This document shows positions 51,453 to 60,246 of a DNA stretch of 64,000 nt, one piece after another. Source of the stretch: Pseudomonadota bacterium. Lineage in GTDB: Bacteria; Pseudomonadota; Alphaproteobacteria; Dongiales; Dongiaceae. The first letter of the stretch is position 1. The number at the start of each line of letters is the position of its first letter. The translations under genes were made by a program, and so were the position numbers. The notes below the pieces were generated by a model. That model ran no database searches. It had not been told where the DNA came from and saw only the letters and a list, made by a program, of their open reading frames with translations. The stretch lies in NCBI GenBank assembly GCA_021792365.1, contig JAJYUT010000007.1, positions 62,001-126,000 of the forward strand, read 5' to 3'.

Positions 51453-52413
51453 CCCCGATCTGTCGATCGTCATCTGCACGCGCAACCGCGCGGGCCAGTT
51501 GCGTGGCACGCTCGATTCACTGCTGGCAATGAAGACGAACCGTGCGTGGGAAGCCATCCTGGTGGACAACGCGTCTACCGACGGGACCGCCGAGGTGATC
51601 CGGAAGATCGGCGAGGCAGAGCCGCGCATCCGCTATTTCCGCGAGGAGCGCATCGGCCTCGGCGCCGCGCGCGACCGCGGCTGGCGTGAAGCCCGCGGCA
51701 ATCTCATCGCCCTGACCGACGACGATTGCTACGTGGCCGAGGATTACGTTGACGCGGTGGTTTCCGCTTTCCAAGGCCGGCCCGATGTCGGCGTGCTGGG
51801 CGGGCGCATCCTGCTGTTCGATCCGGCGGATGCGCGCATTACCATCGATGAGCGCGACTATGCGGTGGAGATCCCGTCGCATTCCTTCGTGGTGGCGGGC
51901 GCGATCAAGGGCGCCAATCTTGCCTTCCGCCGCGAGGCGCTGCAGGCGATCGGCGGGTTCGATCCGGAACTGGGGGCGGGAACGCCGTTTCCATGCGAGG
52001 ACATCGATGCGGCGGCTGCGGTGCTGTGGGCCGGCTTCAAGGGCCGCTATGACCCGCGGCCGCTCGTGCTGCATCACCACCGGCGGCGCGCACACGACGT
52101 CCCGCGCCTGCGGGCCGGATATGATCGCGGCCGCGGCGCCTATTACGCCAAGTTCCTGCTGCGGCCCGAATGCCGCCGGGCCTACGCAGCGGGTTGGCTG
52201 AGCCAAGTGCGCGCGCATCTCAATCGGGAAGGCCTTGTCCGGCTGTTCCGGGAGCTGCGCTCCGCAGCCGCCTATCTCCGCTTCCGGCGCAAGCTTCTGC
52301 CGTTGGTCGCGCTGACCCTGCCGGCTCTGGCGCTCTACGGAACGGCTGCCCTGGCCACGGCGGCCCGCGCCGTCCTCAAGCCCAGGCCGAGCGGCGCGGC
52401 GGCGGAACTCTAA
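51439..52413 (+). CDS. Glycosyltransferase, GT2 family, with C-terminal hydrophobic segment
   Basis: A 324-residue protein from ATG 51439. GT-A blocks: SIVICTRNRAGQLRGTLDSL, ILVDNASTDGTAEVI, IALTDDDCYVAEDYV with the DDD metal site, GANLAFRREALQAIGGFD and FPCEDIDAAAAVLWAG. A hydrophobic stretch (LLPLVALTLPALALYGTAAL, about residues 286-305) near the end suggests membrane attachment. The stop overlaps that of the convergent GT2 gene by 4 bp. Confidence 0.9.
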   Translation: MSFASPDLSIVICTRNRAGQLRGTLDSLLAMKTNRAWEAILVDNASTDGTAEVIRKIGEAEPRIRYFREERIGLGAARDRGWREARGNLIALTDDDCYVAEDYVDAVVSAFQGRPDVGVLGGRILLFDPADARITIDERDYAVEIPSHSFVVAGAIKGANLAFRREALQAIGGFDPELGAGTPFPCEDIDAAAAVLWAGFKGRYDPRPLVLHHHRRRAHDVPRLRAGYDRGRGAYYAKFLLRPECRRAYAAGWLSQVRAHLNREGLVRLFRELRSAAAYLRFRRKLLPLVALTLPALALYGTAALATAARAVLKPRPSGAAAEL

Positions 52414-53372
52414 CCGGCGGCGCGATGCAGGATGGCCCGCAGCCGCCTTGCGGCGAAGGCGCCGGCATGCGTCGACAGGCCGGCCAGCACCAGGAAACGC
52501 AGGGGATCATCCTGCGCATAGAAACCGCGCCAGAACGCGGGATTGACCTTCCGTTCCTTCGCGGCATAGAGCGCGTAGAGATAGACTTCCAGGTTGAACA
52601 GCTTGCGGAGCAGCGGCCGCGCCTGTTCCGGCGCATCGCGCAGCATCGCGGTGATGGTATCGCACAGGCAATGCCGCGCATCGGTCGTGTTCCTGCGCGT
52701 CACCATGTTGGTGGCGTCGCGGTGGTACACCGCCGTGATCCCAGGCGCCGCGACGACCGGGGCGTTGCGCGCCACCCGCAGCCAAAGATCCTTATCGCCG
52801 CCGCGCACGCAACGACCCGCCGGGAAGAGGCCGGCATCGATCAGGGCCTGGCGCCGGAAGGCCGAGGCGGAAGTCCAGATCGGGCATTCTTCAAGATCCA
52901 GCCAGGTTGCCAGCAGATCCGTGAAATCGAGCAGCCGCTCCTCCTTCCGGCCGAAACGGTGCGTGTAGCGGTCGGGTTCCTTCCTGCCATCCGGCCAGAC
53001 GTTGGAATAGCCGGCGAACACGCAGGCGATCCGGTCCGGCTCCTGCGTCCGCGCGATGGCGGCGCGCAGGGCCGCGAGGTGATCGGGCTCCCAGGCATCA
53101 TCGGCGTCGAGGAAAGCGATCCATTCGGACTGTGCACGCAGGATCGCCATGTTGCGCGCGGCATAGCCGCCGGGCCCCGGCTCTGCCCGGCGCAGGATTC
53201 TGAGCCGCGCGTCGCGATGGCGCAGCACCTCGTCCAGCCCGCCATCGGTGGAGGCGTCATCCACCACGAATATCTCCGCCGCCGGATCGGTCTGCGCGAA
53301 GACGGCGTTGAGCGCGCGCTCGATGTGGGGACGTTTGTTGTAGAGCGGGATGACAACGGCGAAATGGGTCAT
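52410..53372 (-). CDS. Glycosyltransferase, GT2 family
   Basis: A 320-residue protein from ATG 53372: FAVVIPLYNKRPHIERALNA, IFVVDDASTDGGLDEVL, ARNMAILRAQSEWIAFLDAD with the DADD metal site, and GGDKDLWLRVARN in the catalytic-base area. Codons upstream (to ATG 53411 or 53456) are in frame but not family-like. It stands alone on the minus strand between plus-strand glycosyltransferases. Cytoplasmic repeat-unit assembly is the likely role. Confidence 0.9.
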   Translation of the reverse strand: MTHFAVVIPLYNKRPHIERALNAVFAQTDPAAEIFVVDDASTDGGLDEVLRHRDARLRILRRAEPGPGGYAARNMAILRAQSEWIAFLDADDAWEPDHLAALRAAIARTQEPDRIACVFAGYSNVWPDGRKEPDRYTHRFGRKEERLLDFTDLLATWLDLEECPIWTSASAFRRQALIDAGLFPAGRCVRGGDKDLWLRVARNAPVVAAPGITAVYHRDATNMVTRRNTTDARHCLCDTITAMLRDAPEQARPLLRKLFNLEVYLYALYAAKERKVNPAFWRGFYAQDDPLRFLVLAGLSTHAGAFAARRLRAILHRAAG

Positions 53373-53603
53373 GGGATGACCATATATAGTTCGGAGAGCG
53401 TTGTGCTGCATGGTGACAATTTGAGAACATGCCAACATGCTGCGCGCCGTTGTCACCGGTGGTTTCGTTGAACCGCGTGTATGCGCGTGTTAGCTCTTGT
53501 CACCCTCGAACATGGCAAATCCCGGAGCGTGATATTGGCAGGCGATCTCTCGACCTCGGCCCGTTCCCTGCCGACGGATTCCTCCGAAGCGCGATCCGAC
53601 GCG

Positions 53604-54758
53604 ATGACAATGGCGGCGCAAGATAGCCGGCGCATGCTCTTCGTCATCAACTCGCTGGCGGGCGGCGGCGCGGAGCGCGTGATGTGCACGCTGCTGCGCG
53701 CCTCCGAAGGAGAGCTGCGCGGCAGCCGCGCGACATTGCTTTTGCTCGATCGCGAACCCTCCGCCTACGAGGTTCCGCGCTGGGTCGAGGTCGAGCAACT
53801 GGACTGCCGGCACTCTCTCGTTCGCAGCCTCTGGTCGGTGTTTCGCGCGATGCGGCGGCTGCGGCCGGACCTGACGATCAGCTTCCTCACGCGCTCGAAT
53901 GTCGCGAGCATCATCGCGTCCGGTCTCCTCGGCATTCCCGCCATCGTGAGCGAACGCGTCAACACCACCAGTCATCTCGGTCGCGGCATCGGCGCGGCGG
54001 TCGCGCGCTTCCTGGTGCGGGCCACCTATCCGAAGGCGCGGGCGGTGATCGCCGTGTCGCAAGGCGTGGCTGAGGAGCTGTGCGCCGCCTACGGGGTGCG
54101 GAGCGGGCGGATATCCATCATCCCCAATCCGATCGACCTCGATGCGATCCGCGCGCAGGCGGAAGAGGGGGCCGCGGTTTCGGTGGATGGCCCTTACGCG
54201 GTCACCATGGGCCGCCTCACGCCGAACAAGAACTTCTCGATGCTGGTCGACGCGTTCGCGCGCTCCGGTATTCCCGGCAAGCTGGTCATTCTCGGCGAAG
54301 GCCCGGAGCGGCCATCGCTGATGCGACAGGTCGAGGCGCTCGGCCTTGCCGGGCGCATCCTGATGCCGGGCTTTTCGGCCAACCCGTTCCCGACGCTGCG
54401 CCGCGCGGAGTTCTATGTCTCGCCCTCGAACGCCGAAGGATTCCCCAACAGCCTGCTCGAAGCCATGAGCATCGGGCTGCCGGTCATCGCCACCAATTGC
54501 CCATCCGGCCCGTCCGAAGTCCTGGCCGGCCTGCCGCGCGAGGGCGTCGCATCCGGCGTCGTATTCGCGGAGCATGGCATCCTGGTGCCGCCCAACGATC
54601 CCGCGGCGATGGCACAGGCCCTGCGTGCCATGGGCGAGCCGGAGCGCCGGCTTGTCTATCGCGAGCGGACGCCGAAGCGCGCCGCCGCATACGGGGTGGC
54701 GCGCGCCCGGGACGCCTATTGGTCGGTCATCCGCGCAGCGACGAAGGGCCCCGCATAA
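53604..54758 (+). CDS. Glycosyltransferase, GT4 family
   Basis: A 384-residue protein from ATG 53604; the frame is open to 53481, but that extra part is not family-like. The acceptor half has LFVINSLAGGGAERVMCTLL; the donor half has AVTMGRLTPNKNFSMLVDAF, LVILGEGPERPSLMRQ and SPSNAEGFPNSLLEAMSIGL with the E-x7-E motif of retaining GT4 enzymes. It converges on the outer-membrane beta-barrel gene. Confidence 0.9.
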   Translation: MTMAAQDSRRMLFVINSLAGGGAERVMCTLLRASEGELRGSRATLLLLDREPSAYEVPRWVEVEQLDCRHSLVRSLWSVFRAMRRLRPDLTISFLTRSNVASIIASGLLGIPAIVSERVNTTSHLGRGIGAAVARFLVRATYPKARAVIAVSQGVAEELCAAYGVRSGRISIIPNPIDLDAIRAQAEEGAAVSVDGPYAVTMGRLTPNKNFSMLVDAFARSGIPGKLVILGEGPERPSLMRQVEALGLAGRILMPGFSANPFPTLRRAEFYVSPSNAEGFPNSLLEAMSIGLPVIATNCPSGPSEVLAGLPREGVASGVVFAEHGILVPPNDPAAMAQALRAMGEPERRLVYRERTPKRAAAYGVARARDAYWSVIRAATKGPA

Positions 54759-54790
54759 GCGGGCACCATGGACGCGCATCAGCCGTCCGC

Positions 54791-56014
54791 TCAGAAGCCG
54801 CTGCCGGCCCAGGTCGGGAAATTGTATTGCAGCGTCAGGAACACCGCGTTCGAGGACGCGGATTCATCGTCATCCTCGAACAGGCGATACCGGAATCGGT
54901 ACTGCGCCTCCAGGCTCCAGTCTTCCGTCAGCTGCCAGGCGATCGCCGGCCGCACCGACGTATAGCGTGAATCGCCGTCCTCGTCGGAGGTTTCGCTTTG
55001 TTCGCCCAGGACGTCGACATTGTCGGCATAATCGAGGTTGAGCCGGGCCGTGGTGAGCGGCGTCAATCTGTGGTCGAGCCCGATGGTCACCCGGTTGCGG
55101 ACGACCTGGTCGCCGTCGCCAGACGGCTCGGTGTCATGGGACAGCGACGCCCGCGCCGAGGTCTGGTCGCTCATCACATAGCGCATGTTGAACTTGACGC
55201 GATAGCCGAGCTCTTCACTGTCCCGGCCGGGTTCCTCGTGGCGCATGGAATAGGCGAGACCGACGCCGCCGCCGATGGTGAAGAGCTCGGACGGGGTATA
55301 GGTGTATCCGACCAGCGTGTTGATCGTATCGGTGTAATCGTCGCCCGGTCGATCGGGAATGAACCGGGTGGCGCCAATCGTGAAGCTGACCCGCTCGAGC
55401 TCGTTGAGCTGCCGGTTGTAGTCGATGGCCGGGCCCAAATACTGGTAGTCGGTCTTTTCGTCGGTGTGGTAGTTCACGTTGCGGTAATCGCCGCGCACCA
55501 CGATCTGGTCCACCGGCGACAGGAGGTAGGACCAGCCCGGCTCGACGTCCCATCGCACGAAGCGGAAGGAATCGTCCAGGAACCGGCCGGTGATGTCCTG
55601 CTCGTTCTTGAGCGTGGTGTCGCGGGTGAAGCTGGCGTCGAGTTCGAGCGCGCTGCGCTCGCTGAGCGCCTTGTCGATCGCGAGATCCAGGAACTGGTCC
55701 TGGGAATTGAATTCCGAATGGTTCAGGTATTCGGCAAATTCGAACCGCCCATCCAGCGCAATCTGCGACGTCGGCGAGTTCCGCACCAGGCGCAAGGCCG
55801 GTGTCGTGATGAAGCCGACGGTTTCGATATCGCGACTCCGGCTCAGCAGCAGGTTGTCGCTATAGAGCACCTGCTGGGAGATGTTGGCGTCGAGCCTCCA
55901 CTCCTGGGCGGAAGCGTCGTTCCACCCAGCGCAGAAACCCGCAGCCACGATCGCCCCCAGTACGGTACGAATTTCAGTTGTCCCCGAGCGTTTCAGGCGC
56001 TTCCCCCATTGCAT
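54791..56014 (-). CDS. Outer-membrane beta-barrel protein of the exopolysaccharide export system
   Basis: A 407-residue protein with a signal peptide ending NDASAQ (about residue 37) and then alternating polar/hydrophobic strands throughout (DANISQQVLYSDNLLLSRSR, ALELDASFTRDTTLKN, VTIGLDHRLTPLTTARLNLD). It ends in Phe, as outer-membrane barrels do. Sixteen or so strands seem possible. It resembles barrel proteins encoded beside exosortase-type exopolysaccharide genes. It starts 7 bases after the Wza-like gene stop, so they form one operon; it may be the outer-membrane exit or an accessory. Confidence 0.8.
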   Translation of the reverse strand: MQWGKRLKRSGTTEIRTVLGAIVAAGFCAGWNDASAQEWRLDANISQQVLYSDNLLLSRSRDIETVGFITTPALRLVRNSPTSQIALDGRFEFAEYLNHSEFNSQDQFLDLAIDKALSERSALELDASFTRDTTLKNEQDITGRFLDDSFRFVRWDVEPGWSYLLSPVDQIVVRGDYRNVNYHTDEKTDYQYLGPAIDYNRQLNELERVSFTIGATRFIPDRPGDDYTDTINTLVGYTYTPSELFTIGGGVGLAYSMRHEEPGRDSEELGYRVKFNMRYVMSDQTSARASLSHDTEPSGDGDQVVRNRVTIGLDHRLTPLTTARLNLDYADNVDVLGEQSETSDEDGDSRYTSVRPAIAWQLTEDWSLEAQYRFRYRLFEDDDESASSNAVFLTLQYNFPTWAGSGF

Positions 56015-56021
56015 GAACGAT

Positions 56022-56669
56022 CTAGAACAGGCCCGCCTGCGGCACTACGACCACGTCACCGCCTTGGAGCACGATGTTCTTGTCGAGATTTTCCCCATCC
56101 TCGATTTCCGAGTAGTCGAACAGAATTGCCGTCTGTGTTCCGCCATGATCTCGCCGGAGAATCTTGATGTCGTCCTTGCTTGCGAACGGCGTCAGGCCCC
56201 CGGCAAGGCTCAATGCCTGCATCACGTCCAGTTGCGTATCATAAGCGAAAGTTCCCGGTTGCTCCACTTGTCCGACGACCGAGACGGAATTGCCGGTCGC
56301 CTTGACCATGGAAACCGTGACCTCGTTGTCCGTCAGATTTGGAAAATACTGACTTTCCCGTAGGTTAGTGGCAATTCTTTGCTGCAGTTCCTGGAGGGTC
56401 ATGCCGCGTGCATTGAGGTTCCCGACCAGGGGGAAGGCAACGCCGCCATCCGGTTGCACCGGCACGTCCTTGTCCAGATTGGGCTCCCCGTAGACCGAAA
56501 TGTGCAGCACGTCACCGCCATTGATGCGGTATCCCGCGTCCTGGGTCATGGAGTCGGGGGCGACCTGTGGGACGGCCTCCTGGGCGACGCCGGCGCCCGC
56601 GCCGATCACCGCCGCGGCGGCAAGGGAAAGCATGGTTTGCGAGAGAGAACGGAGCATCGAGGTCCTCAT
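56022..56669 (-). CDS. Polysaccharide export protein, Wza/GumB-like
   Basis: A 215-residue protein with a Sec signal (about 1-29, ending GVAQ), a poly-export domain (YRINGGDVLHISVYGEPNLD, PDGGVAFPLVGNLNARGMTL) and one SLBB domain (VSVVGQVEQPGTFAYD, LSLAGGLTPFAS). There is no Cys, hence no lipobox: it is not lipidated, unlike Wza. It lacks the C-terminal membrane helix of Wza and is shorter, as GumB-type proteins are. It should pair with the co-polymerase and the adjacent barrel to pass polymer across the envelope. Confidence 0.88.
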   Translation of the reverse strand: MRTSMLRSLSQTMLSLAAAAVIGAGAGVAQEAVPQVAPDSMTQDAGYRINGGDVLHISVYGEPNLDKDVPVQPDGGVAFPLVGNLNARGMTLQELQQRIATNLRESQYFPNLTDNEVTVSMVKATGNSVSVVGQVEQPGTFAYDTQLDVMQALSLAGGLTPFASKDDIKILRRDHGGTQTAILFDYSEIEDGENLDKNIVLQGGDVVVVPQAGLF

Positions 56670-56779
56670 CGTCAGTCAGTTGCCAGCCAAACGAACTGGG
56701 ACGACGCGAAACGGGACAGGGGTGCCGTTTGTTCCCGACACAAGGAATTTTATTACGCTACCTGTGCGGGTAGGGGCCA

Positions 56780-57778
56780 TCATACCGCAACTGAGAAAAC
56801 ATTGCTACGGTGCCACCGGACGGCCGACTCGACGATGCTCTCAATGTCGCTCCGGGTGGCGACCCAGCCGAGATCGCGCTCCGCCAGCCCCGGCGCCGCG
56901 AACAGGCGGGGCGGATCGCCGGCTCGGCGCGGTGCCTCCACGACCGGCACCGTGGTGCCGAGCACGCGCTCGACGGCGCGAATGACCTGGCGGACCGAGA
57001 CGGGATTGCCGGTGCCAAGGTTGTAGGCCCGGCTGCCGCCGGTCGTTTCGAGGAAGGCGAGGGCCTGGATGTGAGCCTCCGCCAGATCCTCGACATGGAC
57101 GTAGTCGCGCTCGCAGGTTCCATCCGCGGTCGGATAGTCGCTGCCGAAGACATTGAGCGGCCGGCGGGGATCAAGTGCGGCCTGGATGGCGAGCGGGACG
57201 AGGTGAGTCTCGGTCGTGTGCGCTTCGCCGATATTGCCGTCGCCGTCGGCACCTGCCGCATTGAAATAGCGCAGCATGACCGTGCGGATAGCGCCGGTCG
57301 CTGCCGTGTCAGCCAGGAAGTTCTCCACCGCCAGCTTGGTGCGGCCGTAGACGTTGATCGGCCGGGCGAATTCGGTCTCCTCGATCGGCAGCCGGTCCGG
57401 CATGCCGTAGATCGCGCAGGTGCTGGAGAAGACGATGCGCGACACGCCGCAGCGGCGCATGGCCGCGACCAGCGAAATCGCTCCTCCCACATTGTTGTCG
57501 TAATATTCGTATGGCTTTGCGGCGGACTCGCCGACCAGCGAAAGAGCGGCAAAGTGGAGGACGGCCGCCGTCTTGTGCCGGGTCATCGCCTCCGCGACGA
57601 AATCCGCGTCGCGCACGTCGCCGATCTCCAGCGGCCCCCATTGAACCGCCTGCCGATGGCCGGTCGAGAGGTTGTCCAGCGTGACTGGGGTAAAGCCGGA
57701 TCGATGCAGGGCCTTGCACACGTGGCTGCCGACATAGCCGGCGCCGCCGGTCACCAGGACGGTCGGTTGCTTGGTCAT
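56780..57778 (-). CDS. galE: UDP-glucose 4-epimerase
   Basis: A 332-residue extended SDR: NAD motif TGGAGYVGSH (10-19), active-site SST (118-120) and Tyr144/Lys148 in VYGRTK, plus the GalE blocks YFNAAGAD and YVHVEDLAEAH. It interconverts UDP-glucose and UDP-galactose. The setting next to exporter and glycosyltransferase genes means it supplies UDP-galactose for the polymer. ATG 57778 is used. Confidence 0.92.
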   Translation of the reverse strand: MTKQPTVLVTGGAGYVGSHVCKALHRSGFTPVTLDNLSTGHRQAVQWGPLEIGDVRDADFVAEAMTRHKTAAVLHFAALSLVGESAAKPYEYYDNNVGGAISLVAAMRRCGVSRIVFSSTCAIYGMPDRLPIEETEFARPINVYGRTKLAVENFLADTAATGAIRTVMLRYFNAAGADGDGNIGEAHTTETHLVPLAIQAALDPRRPLNVFGSDYPTADGTCERDYVHVEDLAEAHIQALAFLETTGGSRAYNLGTGNPVSVRQVIRAVERVLGTTVPVVEAPRRAGDPPRLFAAPGLAERDLGWVATRSDIESIVESAVRWHRSNVFSVAV

Positions 57779-58553
57779 GGGAAGTCCTTTCCGCTGTGCC
57801 TGACAAGCCCCGAGCGCCGCGGCGGGCCTCTCCTCTGGAGGCCGCCGGACCTGTCGCCGCATCTGGTCGCGATCTGCGCTGCAGCGCATGCCGCGACGAG
57901 AACGGTGTCGGACTCATCCATGCCACGTGGATTGCCGAAGCGTCAACGCGCGAAGCCGCCGCTCGGGGGCAACTGTTGCAGAACCGCACGCGCGCTTCGA
58001 TTTTCCGCCGTCACCAGCCACGCCGGGAACTTTTCGACCGGCCAAAAATTGGTGTCCGCACGTGAAGCTGAGGGCCAACGGGGGGTGATCCGGGCGGCCA
58101 TGCACACGGGCTTGTCGCGCGTTTCTCACAGATTTGTCGGAGTCCTGGAATGCGCCTTGGAGTAAGAATAGCGGCACGCGGTTCTATTGCGTTGCATCAA
58201 ATTGAGCTAGGCGAGCGTCGAAGGGCAGCTGTCGCAAAAACCGGAAGAAGAGCATTTCGGGCTTCCTCCGGAGACGCAGAACGGATGAACGGCCACGGTT
58301 CTGTCGCAGGTCGCTACGGCTTTGTATGCGGCGGCCCAACGTAAACCGAATAGGGAAAAGAAGCTCTCGAACGCTGTTGCCTTGTGACAACTCGGCACGA
58401 GCATGCACGAGACGGTGCGACGTGGCCGGGAGTGAAGGTGCCGGCTTGGCGCCCCAGAACGTTCAATAGCGGTGAAGAGCTGATAAAAAGCCGAAAGCTA
58501 CTGTCTGGTGGGAGACGGAGTGAACTGTTCGGGGGAGGGAAACAGGTGGCGTC
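57779..58553 (+). other. 775-bp gap without a recognisable gene
   Basis: This is the longest non-coding stretch of the window. Short frames in it have no family features. It is less GC-rich in its second half (about 58130-58550), consistent with promoter and 5-prime leader of the phosphoglycosyl transferase gene, and with regulation of the divergent galE gene. No strong palindrome or terminator was found by eye. Confidence 0.5.
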
Positions 58554-60089
58554 ATGCTTCAAATGCGCACTGCGGCCAGGATGCGTCCTCACGCGGTGGA
58601 CTCCTCGGAGCTGAGTTCCTTCCGGACACAAACCCCCGCACGCAGGCACTATCTTCCCCGCGATCCGCGGCTGGGCGGCTTTCTTCTGGCGCTCTGCGAT
58701 CTAGCCGTGTTCACCACGGTGATGGTGTTGATCGCAATGCTGTTCGTGCCGGGCGGGGCGGCGTTCTTCTCCACCTCATGGCCGCATTTCGCGGTCACTG
58801 GCGTGCTGAGCTTTCTGGTCGCGCATTCCCTGGCGGGGTCCTACGATCTCACCGGGGCGGCGCACGCGTCGCTGTTCGATTTCGTGGTCAAGCCGGCCAT
58901 CCTCACCTGCCTGGCGACCACCTTCAGTTATGTAGTGGAGGCCTGGCTCGGCCAGAGCGCTGCGAAAGGCGCCTTCGCGTTCAGCCTCGGGCAACTCTCG
59001 CCGGAGCACTACGTGATCGTGTTCGGCACTCTCGCCATAGCGGGCGAGCGGCTGCTGGGCTATGGCCTGCTCAACCGCTGGCAGGCGGCCGGTCATCTCG
59101 CGACAAGCGTCGTGGTGTTCGGCGCCGACGCGATTGGCCAGCGCCTGGTCAAGGTCGTGCGCGAGGAATACGCGGACAAGGTCGATATCGTCGGCATCTT
59201 CGATGACCGTGCCCAGCGTGCCCCGGCGAAGGTCCATGGCATTCCCGTCGAAGGCGGGATCGACGCGCTGATCGAGTTCGTGAAGTCCGCGCCCGCAGTC
59301 GACAAGGTGCTGGTCGCCCTGCCGATGAGCGCGGAAGGCCGGATCCTGCAGCTCCTCACCAGGCTGCGGAGCTTGGCGGTCGACGTCGCATTGGTGCCCG
59401 ATTTCGTCGGCATGCGCCTGGAGCGGCAGTTCGTGCGGGACGGCGAACCGCCGTTGCTGCGCGTGCTGCGCAAGCCGCAATCGGAATTCGAGTGGTTCCT
59501 GAAGCGCAGCTTCGACTTCGTCACCGCGCTGGCTCTCCTGATCATGCTCTCGCCACTGCTCGCGTTGACGGCTCTTGCCATCAGGCTGGACAGCCCCGGC
59601 CCGATTCTGTTCCGCCAACCCAGGCTTGGCCTGAACAACAAGGAGTTCAACGTCCTCAAATTCCGCTCCATGTATGTCGAGCAATCCGACTTGGCCGCGC
59701 GCGAGCAGACCAGGCGCAACGACGCGCGGGTGACGCGAATCGGCGCATGGCTGCGCCGGCTCAGCATCGACGAGCTGCCGCAGCTGTTCAACGTGCTGGC
59801 TGGGGACATGTCCCTGGTCGGGCCGCGCCCGCATGCCCTCGGCATGCAGGTGAACGACAGGTTGTGCGACGAGATCGTGCGCGAATATGCGGTGCGCCAT
59901 CGCATGCGGCCCGGGATCACCGGCTGGGCGCAGGTGCGCGGGCTGCGGGGCGCGGTCGACGAACCCGCGCTGCTGGAAGCGCGCGTCAATCACGATCTCT
60001 ATTATATCGACAACTGGTCGTTCCTGTTCGATTTGCGTATTCTCATCATGACCGTGATCGAGCTGATAAGGCCGCGCAATGCGTTCTGA
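58554..60089 (+). CDS. Undecaprenyl-phosphate sugar-1-phosphate transferase (polyprenyl phosphoglycosyl transferase)
   Basis: A 511-residue WbaP/WcaJ-type protein. Four to five helices lie in residues about 40-165, then a CoA-binding-3/Rossmann-like domain (VVVFGADAIGQRLVKVV, about 187-300), a re-entrant helix (FDFVTALALLIMLSPLLALT), and the catalytic C-terminal domain with FRQPRLGLNNKEFNVLKFRS, RRLSIDELPQLFNVL (the catalytic D-E), and VGPRPH. It starts each repeat unit by moving a sugar phosphate to undecaprenyl phosphate. The start ATG 58554 follows AGGTGG. Confidence 0.92.
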   Translation: MLQMRTAARMRPHAVDSSELSSFRTQTPARRHYLPRDPRLGGFLLALCDLAVFTTVMVLIAMLFVPGGAAFFSTSWPHFAVTGVLSFLVAHSLAGSYDLTGAAHASLFDFVVKPAILTCLATTFSYVVEAWLGQSAAKGAFAFSLGQLSPEHYVIVFGTLAIAGERLLGYGLLNRWQAAGHLATSVVVFGADAIGQRLVKVVREEYADKVDIVGIFDDRAQRAPAKVHGIPVEGGIDALIEFVKSAPAVDKVLVALPMSAEGRILQLLTRLRSLAVDVALVPDFVGMRLERQFVRDGEPPLLRVLRKPQSEFEWFLKRSFDFVTALALLIMLSPLLALTALAIRLDSPGPILFRQPRLGLNNKEFNVLKFRSMYVEQSDLAAREQTRRNDARVTRIGAWLRRLSIDELPQLFNVLAGDMSLVGPRPHALGMQVNDRLCDEIVREYAVRHRMRPGITGWAQVRGLRGAVDEPALLEARVNHDLYYIDNWSFLFDLRILIMTVIELIRPRNAF

Positions 60090-60246
60090 CCGCCATTTGT
60101 CTCTCCATGCATGACCCGTAATCCTCGGCTGTCTCCCGCCGCACGTCACAAGGCCGGCCCACGAATCTTGCGCGCCGGCGCCCGCCTCGGAGTCATCGCA
60201 ACGGACGCCCCGGTCGGGCGCCGCCACATATAATAAGGAGTCCCAG

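Noticed and set aside
53481-53603. N-terminal extension of the GT4 gene to ATG 53481
   Set aside because: The added 41 residues are polar and unlike the family, whose first strand (LFVINSLAGGG) lies just after ATG 53604.
57796-58088. Short plus-strand frames in the gap after galE
   Set aside because: Arg/Ala-rich, no ribosome site, no recognisable domain.
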